Shown in pieces: positions 1 to 8,524 of a DNA stretch of 64,000 nucleotides (position 1 is the stretch's first letter; the number at the start of each line of letters is the position of its first letter). Source of the DNA: Lutispora sp003527145 (GTDB taxonomy: Bacteria > Bacillota > Clostridia > Lutisporales > Lutisporaceae). Location: assembly GCA_029983695.1 (NCBI GenBank), contig JASBZB010000001.1, forward strand, positions 62,001 to 126,000, read 5' to 3'. Position numbers and translations under genes: made by a program. Under the pieces are notes generated by a model. It was not told where the DNA came from, ran no database searches, and saw only the letters and a list, made by a program, of their open reading frames with translations.

Positions 1-3
1 TCT

Positions 4-459
4 GTGAAGTGTCCCTATTGCGGTTGTAATGAAAGCAAGGTTGTTGATTCAAGGCCTGCAGATGAATATACAGTAATAAGACGAAGAAGAGAATGTGAAA
101 GCTGTTCAAAGAGATTTACAACCTATGAAAAGGTTGAAGAGATGCCTTTGGTAATTGTAAAAAGAGATGGAAGCCGCGAACTCTATCAAAGGAACAAAAT
201 TGTAAATGGAATCCTGAAAGCTTGTGAAAAGAGACCGGTTTCTGTTAAAGATATTGAAGACATGGCAGATAACATTGAAAAAGAGCTGTACAATACGATG
301 GAGAAGGAAATTAACAGCAAGAAGATAGGAGAAATGGTCATGGCCAGATTGAGAAAGCTGGATGATGTCGCCTATGTTCGTTTTGCTTCAGTTTATAAAC
401 AATTCAAAGATATCAATACATTTTTGGAAGAGCTCAATAAACTAATGAACGAAGGGTAG
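4..459 (+). CDS. nrdR: Transcriptional repressor NrdR
   Basis: NrdR senses ATP/dATP and represses ribonucleotide reductase genes by binding NrdR boxes. The 151 residues match the usual family length. The N-terminal zinc ribbon is visible as MKCPYCGC followed by CESCSKRF near residues 31-38, and the rest (about residues 46-136) is the ATP-cone effector domain, beginning at LVIVKRDGSRELY. Translation starts at GTG; its ribosome-binding site and any promoter lie outside the window. It is followed after nine bases by nrdD, which begins with its own ATP-cone, so repressor and target are probably co-transcribed. The assignment rests on the highly characteristic sequence and context. Confidence 0.97.
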   Translation: MKCPYCGCNESKVVDSRPADEYTVIRRRRECESCSKRFTTYEKVEEMPLVIVKRDGSRELYQRNKIVNGILKACEKRPVSVKDIEDMADNIEKELYNTMEKEINSKKIGEMVMARLRKLDDVAYVRFASVYKQFKDINTFLEELNKLMNEG

Positions 460-468
460 GTTGGAATT

Positions 469-2490
469 TTGCTAAAAAAAATAAAAAAGAGAGATGGAAG
501 AATAACAGATTTCACAAAAGAAAAGATTACAAGTGCTATCTTCAAAGCTGCCAGAGCAGTGGGCGGGGAGGATTATGAAACCGCTGAGAGCATAACAGAG
601 AAAGTAATATCTTACTTGATAAAATATAACACTGATGAAGTTCCTGATGTTGAAACGATTCAGGATGCCGTAGAAAAGGTTCTTATAGAAAATGGACATG
701 CAAAGACTGCAAAGGCATATATATTGCATAGATCAAAGAGAACCAGGATGAGAGAAGCAAAAAGTGAATTGATGGATATAGTAAAAGATATTTTAGTTGA
801 AACAAGCAGGGAAAATGCAAATGTAGGCAATTCACCATCTGCTAAGATGCTTCAAATAGCCTCTGCTGCCAGCAAGCAATATTATTTGAATAATGTAATT
901 CCCGAGGAAATGAGCAGGGCTCACATAAATTGTGAGATACATATTCATGATCTTGATTATTATGGCAAAACCTTAAATTGCCTGCAGATAGATTTAACAA
1001 AACTTCTCTTAGAAGGCTTCAATACAGGATATGGTTATATAAGACCTCCTAAAAGAATATCAACTGCTGCAGCACAAGCTGCGATTATTCTGCAAAGCAA
1101 TCAGAATGATATGTTCGGAGGTCAGAGCTTTCCCCATTTTGACAAGACCATGGGTGAGATAATCAGAAAGCTATGTCCTCAAACAAGGGAAGAAGAGGTT
1201 TATCAAGCGATGGAAGGCTTGGTTTACAATCTAAATACCATGCATAGCAGAGCGGGTGCGCAGGTACCGTTCAGCAGCATCAACCTCGGGACTGATACCA
1301 CACCGGAAGGAAGAATGGTGATCGGAGCTATCTTAACCGCTTTTGATAAAGGCCTTGGTAAAGGAGAAAGCCCCATATTTCCGAATCTCGTTTTCCGCTT
1401 AAAACGAGGAATCAATTTCCAGCCAGGTGACCCAAATTATGATATGTTCCAGAGAGCCATGGCGGTAGCTTCAAAAAGGATGAACCCTACATTCAGCTTC
1501 ATGGATTCGTCTTTCAATAGAAAATATGGAGATGAAGTAGCCTATATGGGCTGCCGCACAAGAGTTATAAGCAATAGGCACGGCGAGGAAATCTCTTCCG
1601 GCAGAGGAAATATTACACCGGTTACTATAAATCTGCCTAGGCTGGCTATTAAAAATAAAGAAGTTGATAGCTTTTTTAATGAGTTGGACAAGCTTATGGA
1701 GCTTTGCAAGGAACAACTCCTTCATAGATTCAATACCATTGCGGCGTTAAAAGTCAAGGATCTTCCGTTTCTTATGGGGCAAAAGCTTTATATGGGTTCT
1801 GAGAATTTGAAGGATGAGGATTCCATCAGGGATGCAATAAAAAATGGAAGTCTGGCTATAGGCTTTTTAGGCTTGGCGGAGGCTTTGATCGCTTTGACGG
1901 GAAAGCATCACGGAGAATCGGACGAAGCAATGGATTTAGGCTATAGAATTATTGAAAGGATAAAAGAAAGAACAGATTATTATTCGGATAAATATGACCT
2001 GAATTTTGTATGCTATGCGACACCTGCCGAAGGTTTAAGCGGAAGATTCACCAATAAGGATAGAGAGGAGTTCGGTGAAATTCCCGGTATAACCGATAAA
2101 AAATATTATACAAATTCATATCATATCCCTGTCGGTTACGATATAAGTATTTTTGAAAAAATACGCCGGGAGGCTCCTTTTCACAAGTTGTGCAATGCAG
2201 GGCATATTTCATACATAGAGCTTCAATCATCACCAAATGGCAATAGAGAAGCCTTTGAAAAAATACTTAATCACATGGCTGACTGCGATATGGGATATGC
2301 AGGAATTAATTTCCCTATAGACGAGTGCAAAAACTGCGGATATTCAGGAATTATTGAAAAGGATTGCCCAAGCTGCGGCAGTATTGAAATTAGAAGGATT
2401 AGGCGAATAACAGGTTACCTGTCTACCATTGACAGATTTAATGATGCCAAAAAATCCGAGCTCCTAGACAGAAGAACGCATTGGAGATGA
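469..2490 (+). CDS. nrdD: Anaerobic ribonucleoside-triphosphate reductase (class III), NrdD
   Basis: This oxygen-sensitive glycyl-radical enzyme reduces ribonucleoside triphosphates to dNTPs, normally with formate as reductant. Its 673 residues open with an ATP-cone (about residues 1-95). Near the C terminus are the zinc-site cysteines CKNCG and CPSCGS, followed by RRITGYLSTIDRFND, in which Gly649 is the expected radical site. The start is TTG, shortly after the nrdR stop. It is followed four bases later by its activase gene nrdG. Together they indicate strictly anaerobic or microaerobic DNA precursor synthesis. Confidence 0.97.
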   Translation: MLKKIKKRDGRITDFTKEKITSAIFKAARAVGGEDYETAESITEKVISYLIKYNTDEVPDVETIQDAVEKVLIENGHAKTAKAYILHRSKRTRMREAKSELMDIVKDILVETSRENANVGNSPSAKMLQIASAASKQYYLNNVIPEEMSRAHINCEIHIHDLDYYGKTLNCLQIDLTKLLLEGFNTGYGYIRPPKRISTAAAQAAIILQSNQNDMFGGQSFPHFDKTMGEIIRKLCPQTREEEVYQAMEGLVYNLNTMHSRAGAQVPFSSINLGTDTTPEGRMVIGAILTAFDKGLGKGESPIFPNLVFRLKRGINFQPGDPNYDMFQRAMAVASKRMNPTFSFMDSSFNRKYGDEVAYMGCRTRVISNRHGEEISSGRGNITPVTINLPRLAIKNKEVDSFFNELDKLMELCKEQLLHRFNTIAALKVKDLPFLMGQKLYMGSENLKDEDSIRDAIKNGSLAIGFLGLAEALIALTGKHHGESDEAMDLGYRIIERIKERTDYYSDKYDLNFVCYATPAEGLSGRFTNKDREEFGEIPGITDKKYYTNSYHIPVGYDISIFEKIRREAPFHKLCNAGHISYIELQSSPNGNREAFEKILNHMADCDMGYAGINFPIDECKNCGYSGIIEKDCPSCGSIEIRRIRRITGYLSTIDRFNDAKKSELLDRRTHWR

Positions 2491-2494
2491 TCGC

Positions 2495-2998
2495 ATGTTT
2501 ATTAAGGTAGCGGGCCTGGAGAAGGAAAGTATAGTTGACGGAAAAGGCATACGGTATGTTATCTTTGCCCAGGGCTGCCCCCATAAATGCAAAGGTTGCC
2601 ATAATCCAATAACCCACTCCTTTGATGGTGGAAGTATTTATGAAGTTGATGAGCTTGTCAAAGATATACAAAGCAATGCTTATATTGACGGGATAACTTG
2701 TTCCGGGGGAGAATGCTTTGAACAGGCAGAAGCTTTTGCATTTATAGCAGAGAAAACAAAGTCCATGGGTAAGGATGTATGGGCGTATTCAGGCTATGAA
2801 TATGACTATATCATCTCACATAAGGAAGAAAAGCCTTTTTGGAAAGAACTGCTGGGAAATGTTGACGTATTGGTTGACGGACCATATATTGAAGAAAAGA
2901 AGGACTTATCACTATGTTTTAGAGGCTCATCGAACCAGAGAATAATTGATATAAAAGAAAGCCTGGCAAAGGGAAAAATTGTTTTGATGAATCTTTAA
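2495..2998 (+). CDS. nrdG: Anaerobic ribonucleotide reductase activating protein NrdG
   Basis: NrdG is the radical-SAM activase that abstracts a hydrogen from the glycine of NrdD. The cluster motif CPHKCKGC (CX3CX2C) lies near residues 28-35, and TCSGGECF near residue 70 is the typical GGE SAM-contact segment. At 167 aa it has normal family length. The gene begins four bases after the nrdD stop, so the two are translationally linked. No obvious terminator follows; a strong promoter for the cysE T-box starts just after the stop codon. Confidence 0.96.
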   Translation: MFIKVAGLEKESIVDGKGIRYVIFAQGCPHKCKGCHNPITHSFDGGSIYEVDELVKDIQSNAYIDGITCSGGECFEQAEAFAFIAEKTKSMGKDVWAYSGYEYDYIISHKEEKPFWKELLGNVDVLVDGPYIEEKKDLSLCFRGSSNQRIIDIKESLAKGKIVLMNL

Positions 2999-3006
2999 AT
3001 TCTATA

Positions 3007-3035
3007 TTGACAAAAAAATATAAGGCGCTTATAAT
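3007..3035 (+). promoter_or_regulatory. Consensus sigma-A promoter for the cysE T-box leader
   Basis: TTGACA (3007-3012) and TATAAT (3030-3035) are separated by exactly 17 bases, a perfect vegetative promoter. Transcription would begin near 3042, just upstream of the T-box stem I. It lies immediately after nrdG and separates cysE from the nrd operon. Confidence 0.85.
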
Positions 3036-3041
3036 TAAATC

Positions 3042-3318
3042 ATACTATAATACTCGGAATTAAATATATAAGGGCTATGATTGGAAAGTGTAGGTATGTA
3101 GTTGCTTTTAAAGAGAGAGATTGTCCAGGCTGCGAGCAATCTTAAAAGCATTTGCCGAAAGTGCCTCCAGGAGCTTTAGGCCGAAATTTATTAGGCTGTT
3201 ACGGATGCATCCGTTATAAGTGCTCAGGTATGATGGTACCTATGAAGTATTTTAAGAGTGGAACCGCAGAATAAAACTGCCTCTTAGTAGGAATATATTC
3301 CTATTAAGAGGCTTTTCT
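3042..3318 (+). promoter_or_regulatory. T-box riboswitch (tRNA-Cys) controlling cysE
   Basis: This leader fills most of the 429-base gap between nrdG and cysE. It carries the stem I apical module (AGAGAG, then a hairpin with GGCTG in the loop), the specifier loop GAAAG-TGC at 3162-3164 (codon UGC, cysteine), and the T-box antiterminator core AGAGTGGAACCGCA at 3255-3268. A Rho-independent terminator follows. In this class of leader, uncharged tRNA pairs with the specifier and stabilises the antiterminator, so cysE would be switched on by cysteine starvation. The specifier identity fits the downstream gene. Exact ends are approximate. Confidence 0.9.
3279..3318 (+). terminator. Intrinsic terminator of the cysE T-box
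   Basis: A 15-bp stem (3279-3293 with 3298-3312, GCCTCTTAGTAGGAA and its complement) with a four-base loop is followed by TTTTCT. It is the regulated terminator of the T-box leader; its 5' arm is the part expected to compete with the antiterminator. Confidence 0.85.
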
Positions 3319-3427
3319 GATGTGCAGAAAGATTTGGTTTTTTAATATACCATTGACTTAAAAGCCTGTACCATCAGTGCATGGGCTTCAAATGATCCCC
3401 TACAATAAATATTAGAGGAGAGGTATA

Positions 3428-4078
3428 ATGTTTAAAAATTTTAATGAAGACATTTCGGCTGTAATGGAGAGAGATCCTGCCGTAAAAAGCAAACTGGAAG
3501 CCCTGTTATGCTATCCGGGGCTGCACGCAATAATTTTTTATAGGATCAGTCATTTTTTCTATAAGAAAGGCGCCTTTTTGATAGCGAGGCTCATATCACA
3601 AGCAGGGAGATTTTTTACAGGTGTAGAGATTCATCCGGGGGCAGTCATTGGCAAAAGGCTTTTTATTGACCATGGAATGGGCATAGTAATCGGTGAGACA
3701 ACTGAAATCGGAGATGATGTGACTCTATACCAGGGAGTGACGCTTGGCGGAACCGGTAAAGATAAAGGAAAAAGACATCCTACAATCCACAATAATGTTA
3801 CTATCGGCTCAGGAGCAAAAATATTAGGGCCAATAACCGTAGGCAAAAATGCCAAAATAGGTGCCGGAGCTGTGGTCCTAAGATGTGTTCCCCCAAATAC
3901 AACAGCGGTTGGAGTCCCTGCTCATACTACCAAAAAGGATAATGAATTGATAAGAATAGATCTAAATCACACAGATTTGCCGGATCCGGTAGAAACCAGG
4001 ATCAAGGAATTGGAAGAAAGGATAAAAGGTCTGGAAGAAGCATTAAGATTTTCGGAAGATTTGAAAGAATCTTGTTGA
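3428..4078 (+). CDS. cysE: Serine O-acetyltransferase CysE/EpsC
   Basis: CysE acetylates L-serine with acetyl-CoA, giving O-acetylserine, the direct carbon precursor of cysteine. The 216-residue protein has the N-terminal helical domain and then a left-handed beta-helix built from hexapeptide repeats, including the family signature HGMGIVIGETTEIGDD and GVTLGGTGKDKGKRHP with the catalytic histidine. The C terminus (about residues 180-212) is rich in E/K/L and looks like a short coiled coil. An AGGAGAGG ribosome site precedes the ATG. No cysK follows, so O-acetylserine sulfhydrylase must lie elsewhere. Control by the upstream cysteine T-box supports the assignment. Confidence 0.96.
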   Translation: MFKNFNEDISAVMERDPAVKSKLEALLCYPGLHAIIFYRISHFFYKKGAFLIARLISQAGRFFTGVEIHPGAVIGKRLFIDHGMGIVIGETTEIGDDVTLYQGVTLGGTGKDKGKRHPTIHNNVTIGSGAKILGPITVGKNAKIGAGAVVLRCVPPNTTAVGVPAHTTKKDNELIRIDLNHTDLPDPVETRIKELEERIKGLEEALRFSEDLKESC

Positions 4079-4148
4079 TTATTGATGAGGAAAAAGGCTA
4101 ATATATTATTGAACGATAATATTTGCATGTTGGAGTGAATGATATAGT

Positions 4149-4949
4149 ATGGCTTTTAAAGTTAACAAGATTGGAACATTGATATACCTTACTATCCCTG
4201 CCTTTACAGACACAGGGATAGTAAGGCATTGTTTTACTACGAGACAGGGCGGAGCAAGTGAAGGACTGTATGCATCCCTAAATACATCCCCATATAAGAA
4301 TGAGCCTGCAGAAATAACTAATAAGAACTTGGACATTATATGCAGTGCTATTGGCATAGATTCTAAAAAGCTTGTTATGACAAAGCAAACACACGGCGCT
4401 GATGTAAGGGTCGTAAATGAAGGCTCTATACAGAATAAACCTGTCAATGGCTATGATGCCCTAATAACGAATCTGCCAAATATTCCTCTTATAACCTTCT
4501 ATGCAGATTGCGTGCCTATATTTCTTCTTGACCCTGTCAATAAAGCGATAGGGCTGGTTCATTCGGGCTGGAGGGGTACAACTCTCCATATTGCGGAGAG
4601 GACTCTGGAAAAAATGAAAGCTTACTATGGAACGAAGCCGGAGAATTGTCTTGCAGCTATTGGTCCTTCTATAGAAAGAGATTGCTTTGAAATAGGCGAG
4701 GATACTGCAGAAATATTTAAGCAAAGTTTTGAAGGCTATGACAGCATTGTCTTCCCGAAGAAAAACGGCAAATACTTGGCAGATTTGTGGAGCGCAAATA
4801 TGCAAATGCTCATAAAGGCAGGTATGAAGAAGGAGCTCATCACCGAAAGCAAGATGTGCACTAAATGCAATAGCGGTTTATTTTACTCTTACAGGAGAGA
4901 TAATGGACAAAGCGGGAGTCTCTCAGCTATTATGGAGCTTAATTATTAA
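4149..4949 (+). CDS. pgeF: Peptidoglycan editing factor PgeF (YfiH/laccase-domain protein)
   Basis: Members of this family (formerly multicopper polyphenol oxidase, YfiH) remove mis-incorporated amino acids from peptidoglycan precursors or act as purine nucleoside enzymes. The metal-ligand segments are present: KQTHGADV (His), FYADCVPIFL (Cys), HSGWRGT (His), and AAIGPSIERDCFEIG. The length of 266 aa is normal. The gene sits 18 bases before phoP with no terminator between, so it may be co-transcribed with the phosphate two-component system. The family assignment is firm; which of the reported activities applies here cannot be read from sequence. Confidence 0.9.
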   Translation: MAFKVNKIGTLIYLTIPAFTDTGIVRHCFTTRQGGASEGLYASLNTSPYKNEPAEITNKNLDIICSAIGIDSKKLVMTKQTHGADVRVVNEGSIQNKPVNGYDALITNLPNIPLITFYADCVPIFLLDPVNKAIGLVHSGWRGTTLHIAERTLEKMKAYYGTKPENCLAAIGPSIERDCFEIGEDTAEIFKQSFEGYDSIVFPKKNGKYLADLWSANMQMLIKAGMKKELITESKMCTKCNSGLFYSYRRDNGQSGSLSAIMELNY

Positions 4950-4967
4950 AGGAGTGAATTTATCAGC

Positions 4968-5678
4968 ATGAAGGTATTGATTATTGAAGACGATTACAAT
5001 ATACAGGAGCTGCTAAGATATAATCTGGAAAACAGCGGGTATGAGGTTATTGTTGCAGAGGATGGCAACGAGGGTTTTCAAAAGGTGTTGGATAATACGC
5101 CGGATGTCATTTTGCTTGATATAATGATACCTGGTGCTGACGGTTTGGAAGTTTGCAAGATGATAAGGGCTAATGAAAAAGTAAAGAAGATACCAATACT
5201 TATGGTCACTGCTAAAAGCGAGGAATTGGATAAAATTTTAGGTTTAGAGCTGGGGGCCGATGATTATATAACTAAGCCCTTCAGCATCAAGGAAATTATT
5301 GCCCGAATAAGAGCTATTATGAGAAGGCTTAATGAAAGCAAGGATTCTTTGGAAGAAAAAGCGGAGAAAGGCAAAATTAGATTTGGAGACCTGGAAATTG
5401 ACGAAGAAAAATATGAGGTAAAAAATAACGGTAAAAAGGTAACGCTTACATTAAAAGAATTTGAATTGTTGAAAATGCTGGCAGAAAACCCCGGAAGGGT
5501 GATGACAAGAGATTATCTGCTTGATGCCGTATGGGGTTATGAATATGGCGGAGAGACGAGAACGGTAGATGTTCATATAAGGCATCTGAGGCGAAAGCTT
5601 TGGGGAGATGAAGGGGAAGGAATGATAAAGACTATAAGAGGCGTAGGATATAAATTTGATGAGCCGGGTGATCTATGA
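4968..5678 (+). CDS. phoP: Phosphate response regulator PhoP (OmpR family)
   Basis: This is a two-domain response regulator. The receiver domain (about residues 1-120) has the acidic pair D8/D9, the phospho-acceptor D51 in DVILLDIMIP, and the conserved Lys in DYITKPFS. The C-terminal winged-helix domain (about residues 135-235) has the OmpR-type ends TVDVHIRHLRRKL and TIRGVGYKF. Phosphorylated PhoP would activate phosphate-starvation genes; four matching half-sites lie upstream of pstS. The start follows a GGAGTG ribosome site. It overlaps phoR by four bases (ATGA). The assignment to PhoP rather than another OmpR paralogue comes from its pst neighbourhood. Confidence 0.92.
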   Translation: MKVLIIEDDYNIQELLRYNLENSGYEVIVAEDGNEGFQKVLDNTPDVILLDIMIPGADGLEVCKMIRANEKVKKIPILMVTAKSEELDKILGLELGADDYITKPFSIKEIIARIRAIMRRLNESKDSLEEKAEKGKIRFGDLEIDEEKYEVKNNGKKVTLTLKEFELLKMLAENPGRVMTRDYLLDAVWGYEYGGETRTVDVHIRHLRRKLWGDEGEGMIKTIRGVGYKFDEPGDL

Positions 5679-7432
5679 TGCAAAAAAAAATTTTTCTCAA
5701 TCTGTATTATGTGCTCTTGATCGGTATTGTCATCAGCGGCTTATTATCATATACTACCATTGAATCTACATACAATAAAGGTGTTGAAGACAAACTCATA
5801 TCCAATGCCTATTTGACTGCCGAGATCATTACCCAGAGGATAAACGAACATGGCTATGACAATATTAATGATTATATAAAAAAAATAAAGACCTCTGATG
5901 AAATAAGGATCACATTGATTGATACAGATGGCACCGTATTGGCAGACACATATGAGGATCCGTCTAAGATGGAAAATCATAGAGAACGTTCTGAAGTCAA
6001 AAAAGCGATAAATGGGATAAGCGCTCTTGAAAAAAGATACAGTGCTACCATAAAGGCTAGCTACTTATATTATGCTTTACCGGTGAAAGTGAATATGGGA
6101 AACAGCTATATCGTTAGATTGTCAATGCCGTTGAGAGATATTGAAGCGATCAAAAAGAGGTACTTGGCAAATCTGCTGGTAGCTTTTGGGTTTGGCCTGG
6201 CAATAGCTTTGATCATCGGATATAATACGTCAAAGAGAATAACCAGGCCTTTATCCCAGATCACACAAATGTCTGAGGAAATATCTAAAGGGAAATTTGA
6301 TTTGAAGCTGGCAGTTGAAGGAAAAGACGAGATAGCAAAGCTGGCAGGCTCAATAAACAATATGTCAGAGCAGCTTCAATACTATATTAATGGGTTAAAC
6401 AGAAGAAATGAGGAAATGGAAGCCATACTTAGCAGCGTAATAAATGGAATAATAGCCATAGATAATCATCAAAAAATACTCTTTATAAATAAATATGCAA
6501 AAAAATTGTTGGATATTGAGGAAGAGGACTTGAAAGGCCAGCATATCATCTATGTATTGCGGAATCATCAGATCAATCAATATTTAAAAAACTCCATTGA
6601 GAATAAGAAGTTTGAAGAGATCGAAGTGATATTAAACTATCCACAAGAAAAAAACATAAAGCTGTATACTAACCCTATCATGGAACATGAAGGGACGGGT
6701 ACCATCGGCATAATAATAACCTTGCAGGATGTGACTCAGATAAGAAAGCTGGAAAGAATAAAGAGTGAATTTGTTGCAAATGTATCACATGAGCTGAAGA
6801 CTCCGCTGACTTCTATAAAGGGTTTTATTGAAACCCTTAAGGAAGGCGCTGTAAAGGATGAGAATACGGCTCTTAAATTTTTAAACATTATAGACTACGA
6901 AGCAGAGAGGCTTACCAATTTAATTACCGATATACTTGTGCTTTCCGAACTGGAAAACAAAAAAGAAAGAACCGCTCAAGAGAAATTTAGTATTGAAACG
7001 TCAATAGGTGAGGCTATTATGATCTTTAAGTCTCAAGCAGAAAAAAAGAATATAAAAATTGAGAAAAACATAGAGGAAGACATAGGCTTTTTATTCGGGT
7101 CCAGAGATAAATTTAAACAGATGATAATAAATCTTATCGATAATGCAATAAAGTATTCCGGTGAAAACAGCAAAGTAATGATCGAGGCGCTGGTTGAAGA
7201 TGATAGGAAAGTTATCTCGATAAAGGATTTTGGAATAGGGATTCCCGAGGAAAGCATACCAAGGATTTTTGAACGCTTCTATAGGGTAGATAAAGCCAGA
7301 TCAAAGGCAATATATGGAGGCACAGGATTAGGACTTTCGATCGTAAAACATATTGCCATCAGTTTTGGAGCAGAAATTGCAGTAGAAAGCCAGCCTGGAA
7401 AAGGCACTAAATTTAAAATAAAATTTCCATAG
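5675..7432 (+). CDS. phoR: Phosphate sensor histidine kinase PhoR
   Basis: This 585-residue membrane sensor kinase pairs with PhoP. Domains in order: TM1 (about 7-28), an extracytoplasmic sensor region (about 30-160), TM2 (about 164-183), HAMP (about 184-236), PAS (about 245-355), HisKA with the phospho-acceptor His372 in VSHELKTPLTSIKGF, and HATPase with N, G1 (KDFGIGIPEE) and G2 (GTGLGLSIVKH) boxes. This is the architecture of Bacillus PhoR. The reading frame overlaps the phoP stop; ATG at 5675 or 5678 could be used. A terminator follows directly, separating the regulators from pstS. Confidence 0.92.
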   Translation: MMQKKIFLNLYYVLLIGIVISGLLSYTTIESTYNKGVEDKLISNAYLTAEIITQRINEHGYDNINDYIKKIKTSDEIRITLIDTDGTVLADTYEDPSKMENHRERSEVKKAINGISALEKRYSATIKASYLYYALPVKVNMGNSYIVRLSMPLRDIEAIKKRYLANLLVAFGFGLAIALIIGYNTSKRITRPLSQITQMSEEISKGKFDLKLAVEGKDEIAKLAGSINNMSEQLQYYINGLNRRNEEMEAILSSVINGIIAIDNHQKILFINKYAKKLLDIEEEDLKGQHIIYVLRNHQINQYLKNSIENKKFEEIEVILNYPQEKNIKLYTNPIMEHEGTGTIGIIITLQDVTQIRKLERIKSEFVANVSHELKTPLTSIKGFIETLKEGAVKDENTALKFLNIIDYEAERLTNLITDILVLSELENKKERTAQEKFSIETSIGEAIMIFKSQAEKKNIKIEKNIEEDIGFLFGSRDKFKQMIINLIDNAIKYSGENSKVMIEALVEDDRKVISIKDFGIGIPEESIPRIFERFYRVDKARSKAIYGGTGLGLSIVKHIAISFGAEIAVESQPGKGTKFKIKFP

Positions 7433-7441
7433 GTAAAAAAA

Positions 7442-7474
7442 GAGTCTTGATGACGAGCATCAAGGCTCTTTTTT
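7442..7474 (+). terminator. Rho-independent terminator after phoR
   Basis: GAGTCTTGATG (7442-7452) pairs with CATCAAGGCTC (about 7458-7468, one G-U pair) across a short loop, followed by a run of six T. It ends the pgeF-phoP-phoR transcript. Confidence 0.85.
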
Positions 7475-7485
7475 AATAAATATAT

Positions 7486-7524
7486 TTAACATGGATTTAA
7501 CAATACCTTTATAGCGGCTTAACA
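7486..7524 (+). promoter_or_regulatory. Pho box: four PhoP half-sites upstream of pstS
   Basis: Four TTAACA-type hexamers occur at an exact 11-bp period: TTAACA (7486-7491), TTAACA (7497-7502), TTTATA (7508-7513) and TTAACA (7519-7524), each separated by five bases. This is the arrangement described for Bacillus PhoP operators. A possible -10 (TGTAAT, 7545-7550) lies about 20 bases downstream, which fits activation of pstS by PhoP. Confidence 0.85.
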
Positions 7525-7570
7525 TAGCTCCATTATCATTTAATTGTAATAAAGAAGAGGAGGAATAAAC

Positions 7571-8449
7571 TTGAAAAAATCAAATATTAAAGGAATTTTA
7601 AGCTTAGTACTTACAGCGGGATTAATATTGGCCGGATGTTCTGGACAACCTGCTCAAAATGAACCAACTCCAGAACAGCCTAAGGAACCGGAAAAACAAA
7701 GCATCGTAATAAACGGCTCTACCTCAGTACAGCCTTTGGCTGAAGAACTGTCAAATGCATTTAAATCTAAAAACCCCAATGCAACTATCGATATACAAGG
7801 AGGAGGCTCGGGTGTAGGGATCAAATCGGCTGGGGACGGCGTGGTTGATATCGGAATGTCATCCAGAGATTTAAAGCCTGAAGAAAAATCATTGAAAGAA
7901 TTTAAAATTGCCATCGACGGCATCGCGGTTATAGTACACCCTGAAAATGGCGTAAAGGATTTGACCGTTGATCAGTTGAGAAAAATATACACAGGAGAAA
8001 TAACAAACTGGAAGGAAGTCGGAGGAAAAGACGCTAAAATCACAGTTGTGACCAGAGAAGAAGGCTCAGGAACCAGAGGAGCATTTATAGAATTGGTAAA
8101 GTTGGAAGTGACTGAAGGAGATAAGAAGGTAGACAAAACTTTAGCCTCAGCAATAACCCAAGGTTCTACAGGTGCTGTTATGACTACTGTAGCAGGTGAT
8201 GCCAATGCGATAGGCTTCGCTTCCTTCGGAAGCGCTAAAGACAAAACTGATATAAAGCTTATAAGTATCGATGGATCTGAATGCAATGAAGAAAACATAT
8301 CCGCAGGATCTTATAAGATATCAAGACCTTTCTTGATGCTGACCAAGGATGAGCCGGCAGGACTTGCAAAAGCTTTCCTTGACTTCATATTGAGCGCTGA
8401 AGGGCAGGGAATTGTTGCTGAAAATAATTATTTGAAAGCTGTTAAATAG
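7571..8449 (+). CDS. pstS: Phosphate-binding lipoprotein PstS
   Basis: PstS is the extracytoplasmic phosphate receptor of the high-affinity Pst ABC importer. The 292-residue precursor has a lipoprotein signal peptide with lipobox LILAGC, giving acylation at Cys23, and a short Pro/Glu-rich linker. The phosphate-binding loops are recognisable: NGSTSVQPL, QGGGSGVGI, DIGMSSRDL, and REEGSGTRGAF. The start is TTG behind a GAGGAGGA ribosome site. A PhoP operator lies upstream. A hairpin and an IS-end-like relic separate it from pstC, so the receptor may be made in excess over the permease. Confidence 0.96.
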   Translation: MKKSNIKGILSLVLTAGLILAGCSGQPAQNEPTPEQPKEPEKQSIVINGSTSVQPLAEELSNAFKSKNPNATIDIQGGGSGVGIKSAGDGVVDIGMSSRDLKPEEKSLKEFKIAIDGIAVIVHPENGVKDLTVDQLRKIYTGEITNWKEVGGKDAKITVVTREEGSGTRGAFIELVKLEVTEGDKKVDKTLASAITQGSTGAVMTTVAGDANAIGFASFGSAKDKTDIKLISIDGSECNEENISAGSYKISRPFLMLTKDEPAGLAKAFLDFILSAEGQGIVAENNYLKAVK

Positions 8450-8479
8450 TTGATATATTATCAAGATACTTAGCGTAGC

Positions 8480-8513
8480 TAAGACTCCTGCTTAATTTTA
8501 GGCAGGAGTCTTA
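8480..8513 (+). terminator. Stable hairpin after pstS (partial terminator or RNA-stability element)
   Basis: TAAGACTCCTGC (8480-8491) pairs perfectly with GCAGGAGTCTTA (8502-8513) around a ten-base loop. No strong U-run follows, so it may attenuate read-through into pstC or protect the pstS message rather than terminate fully. Confidence 0.55.
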
Positions 8514-8524
8514 GTCGTGATTGT

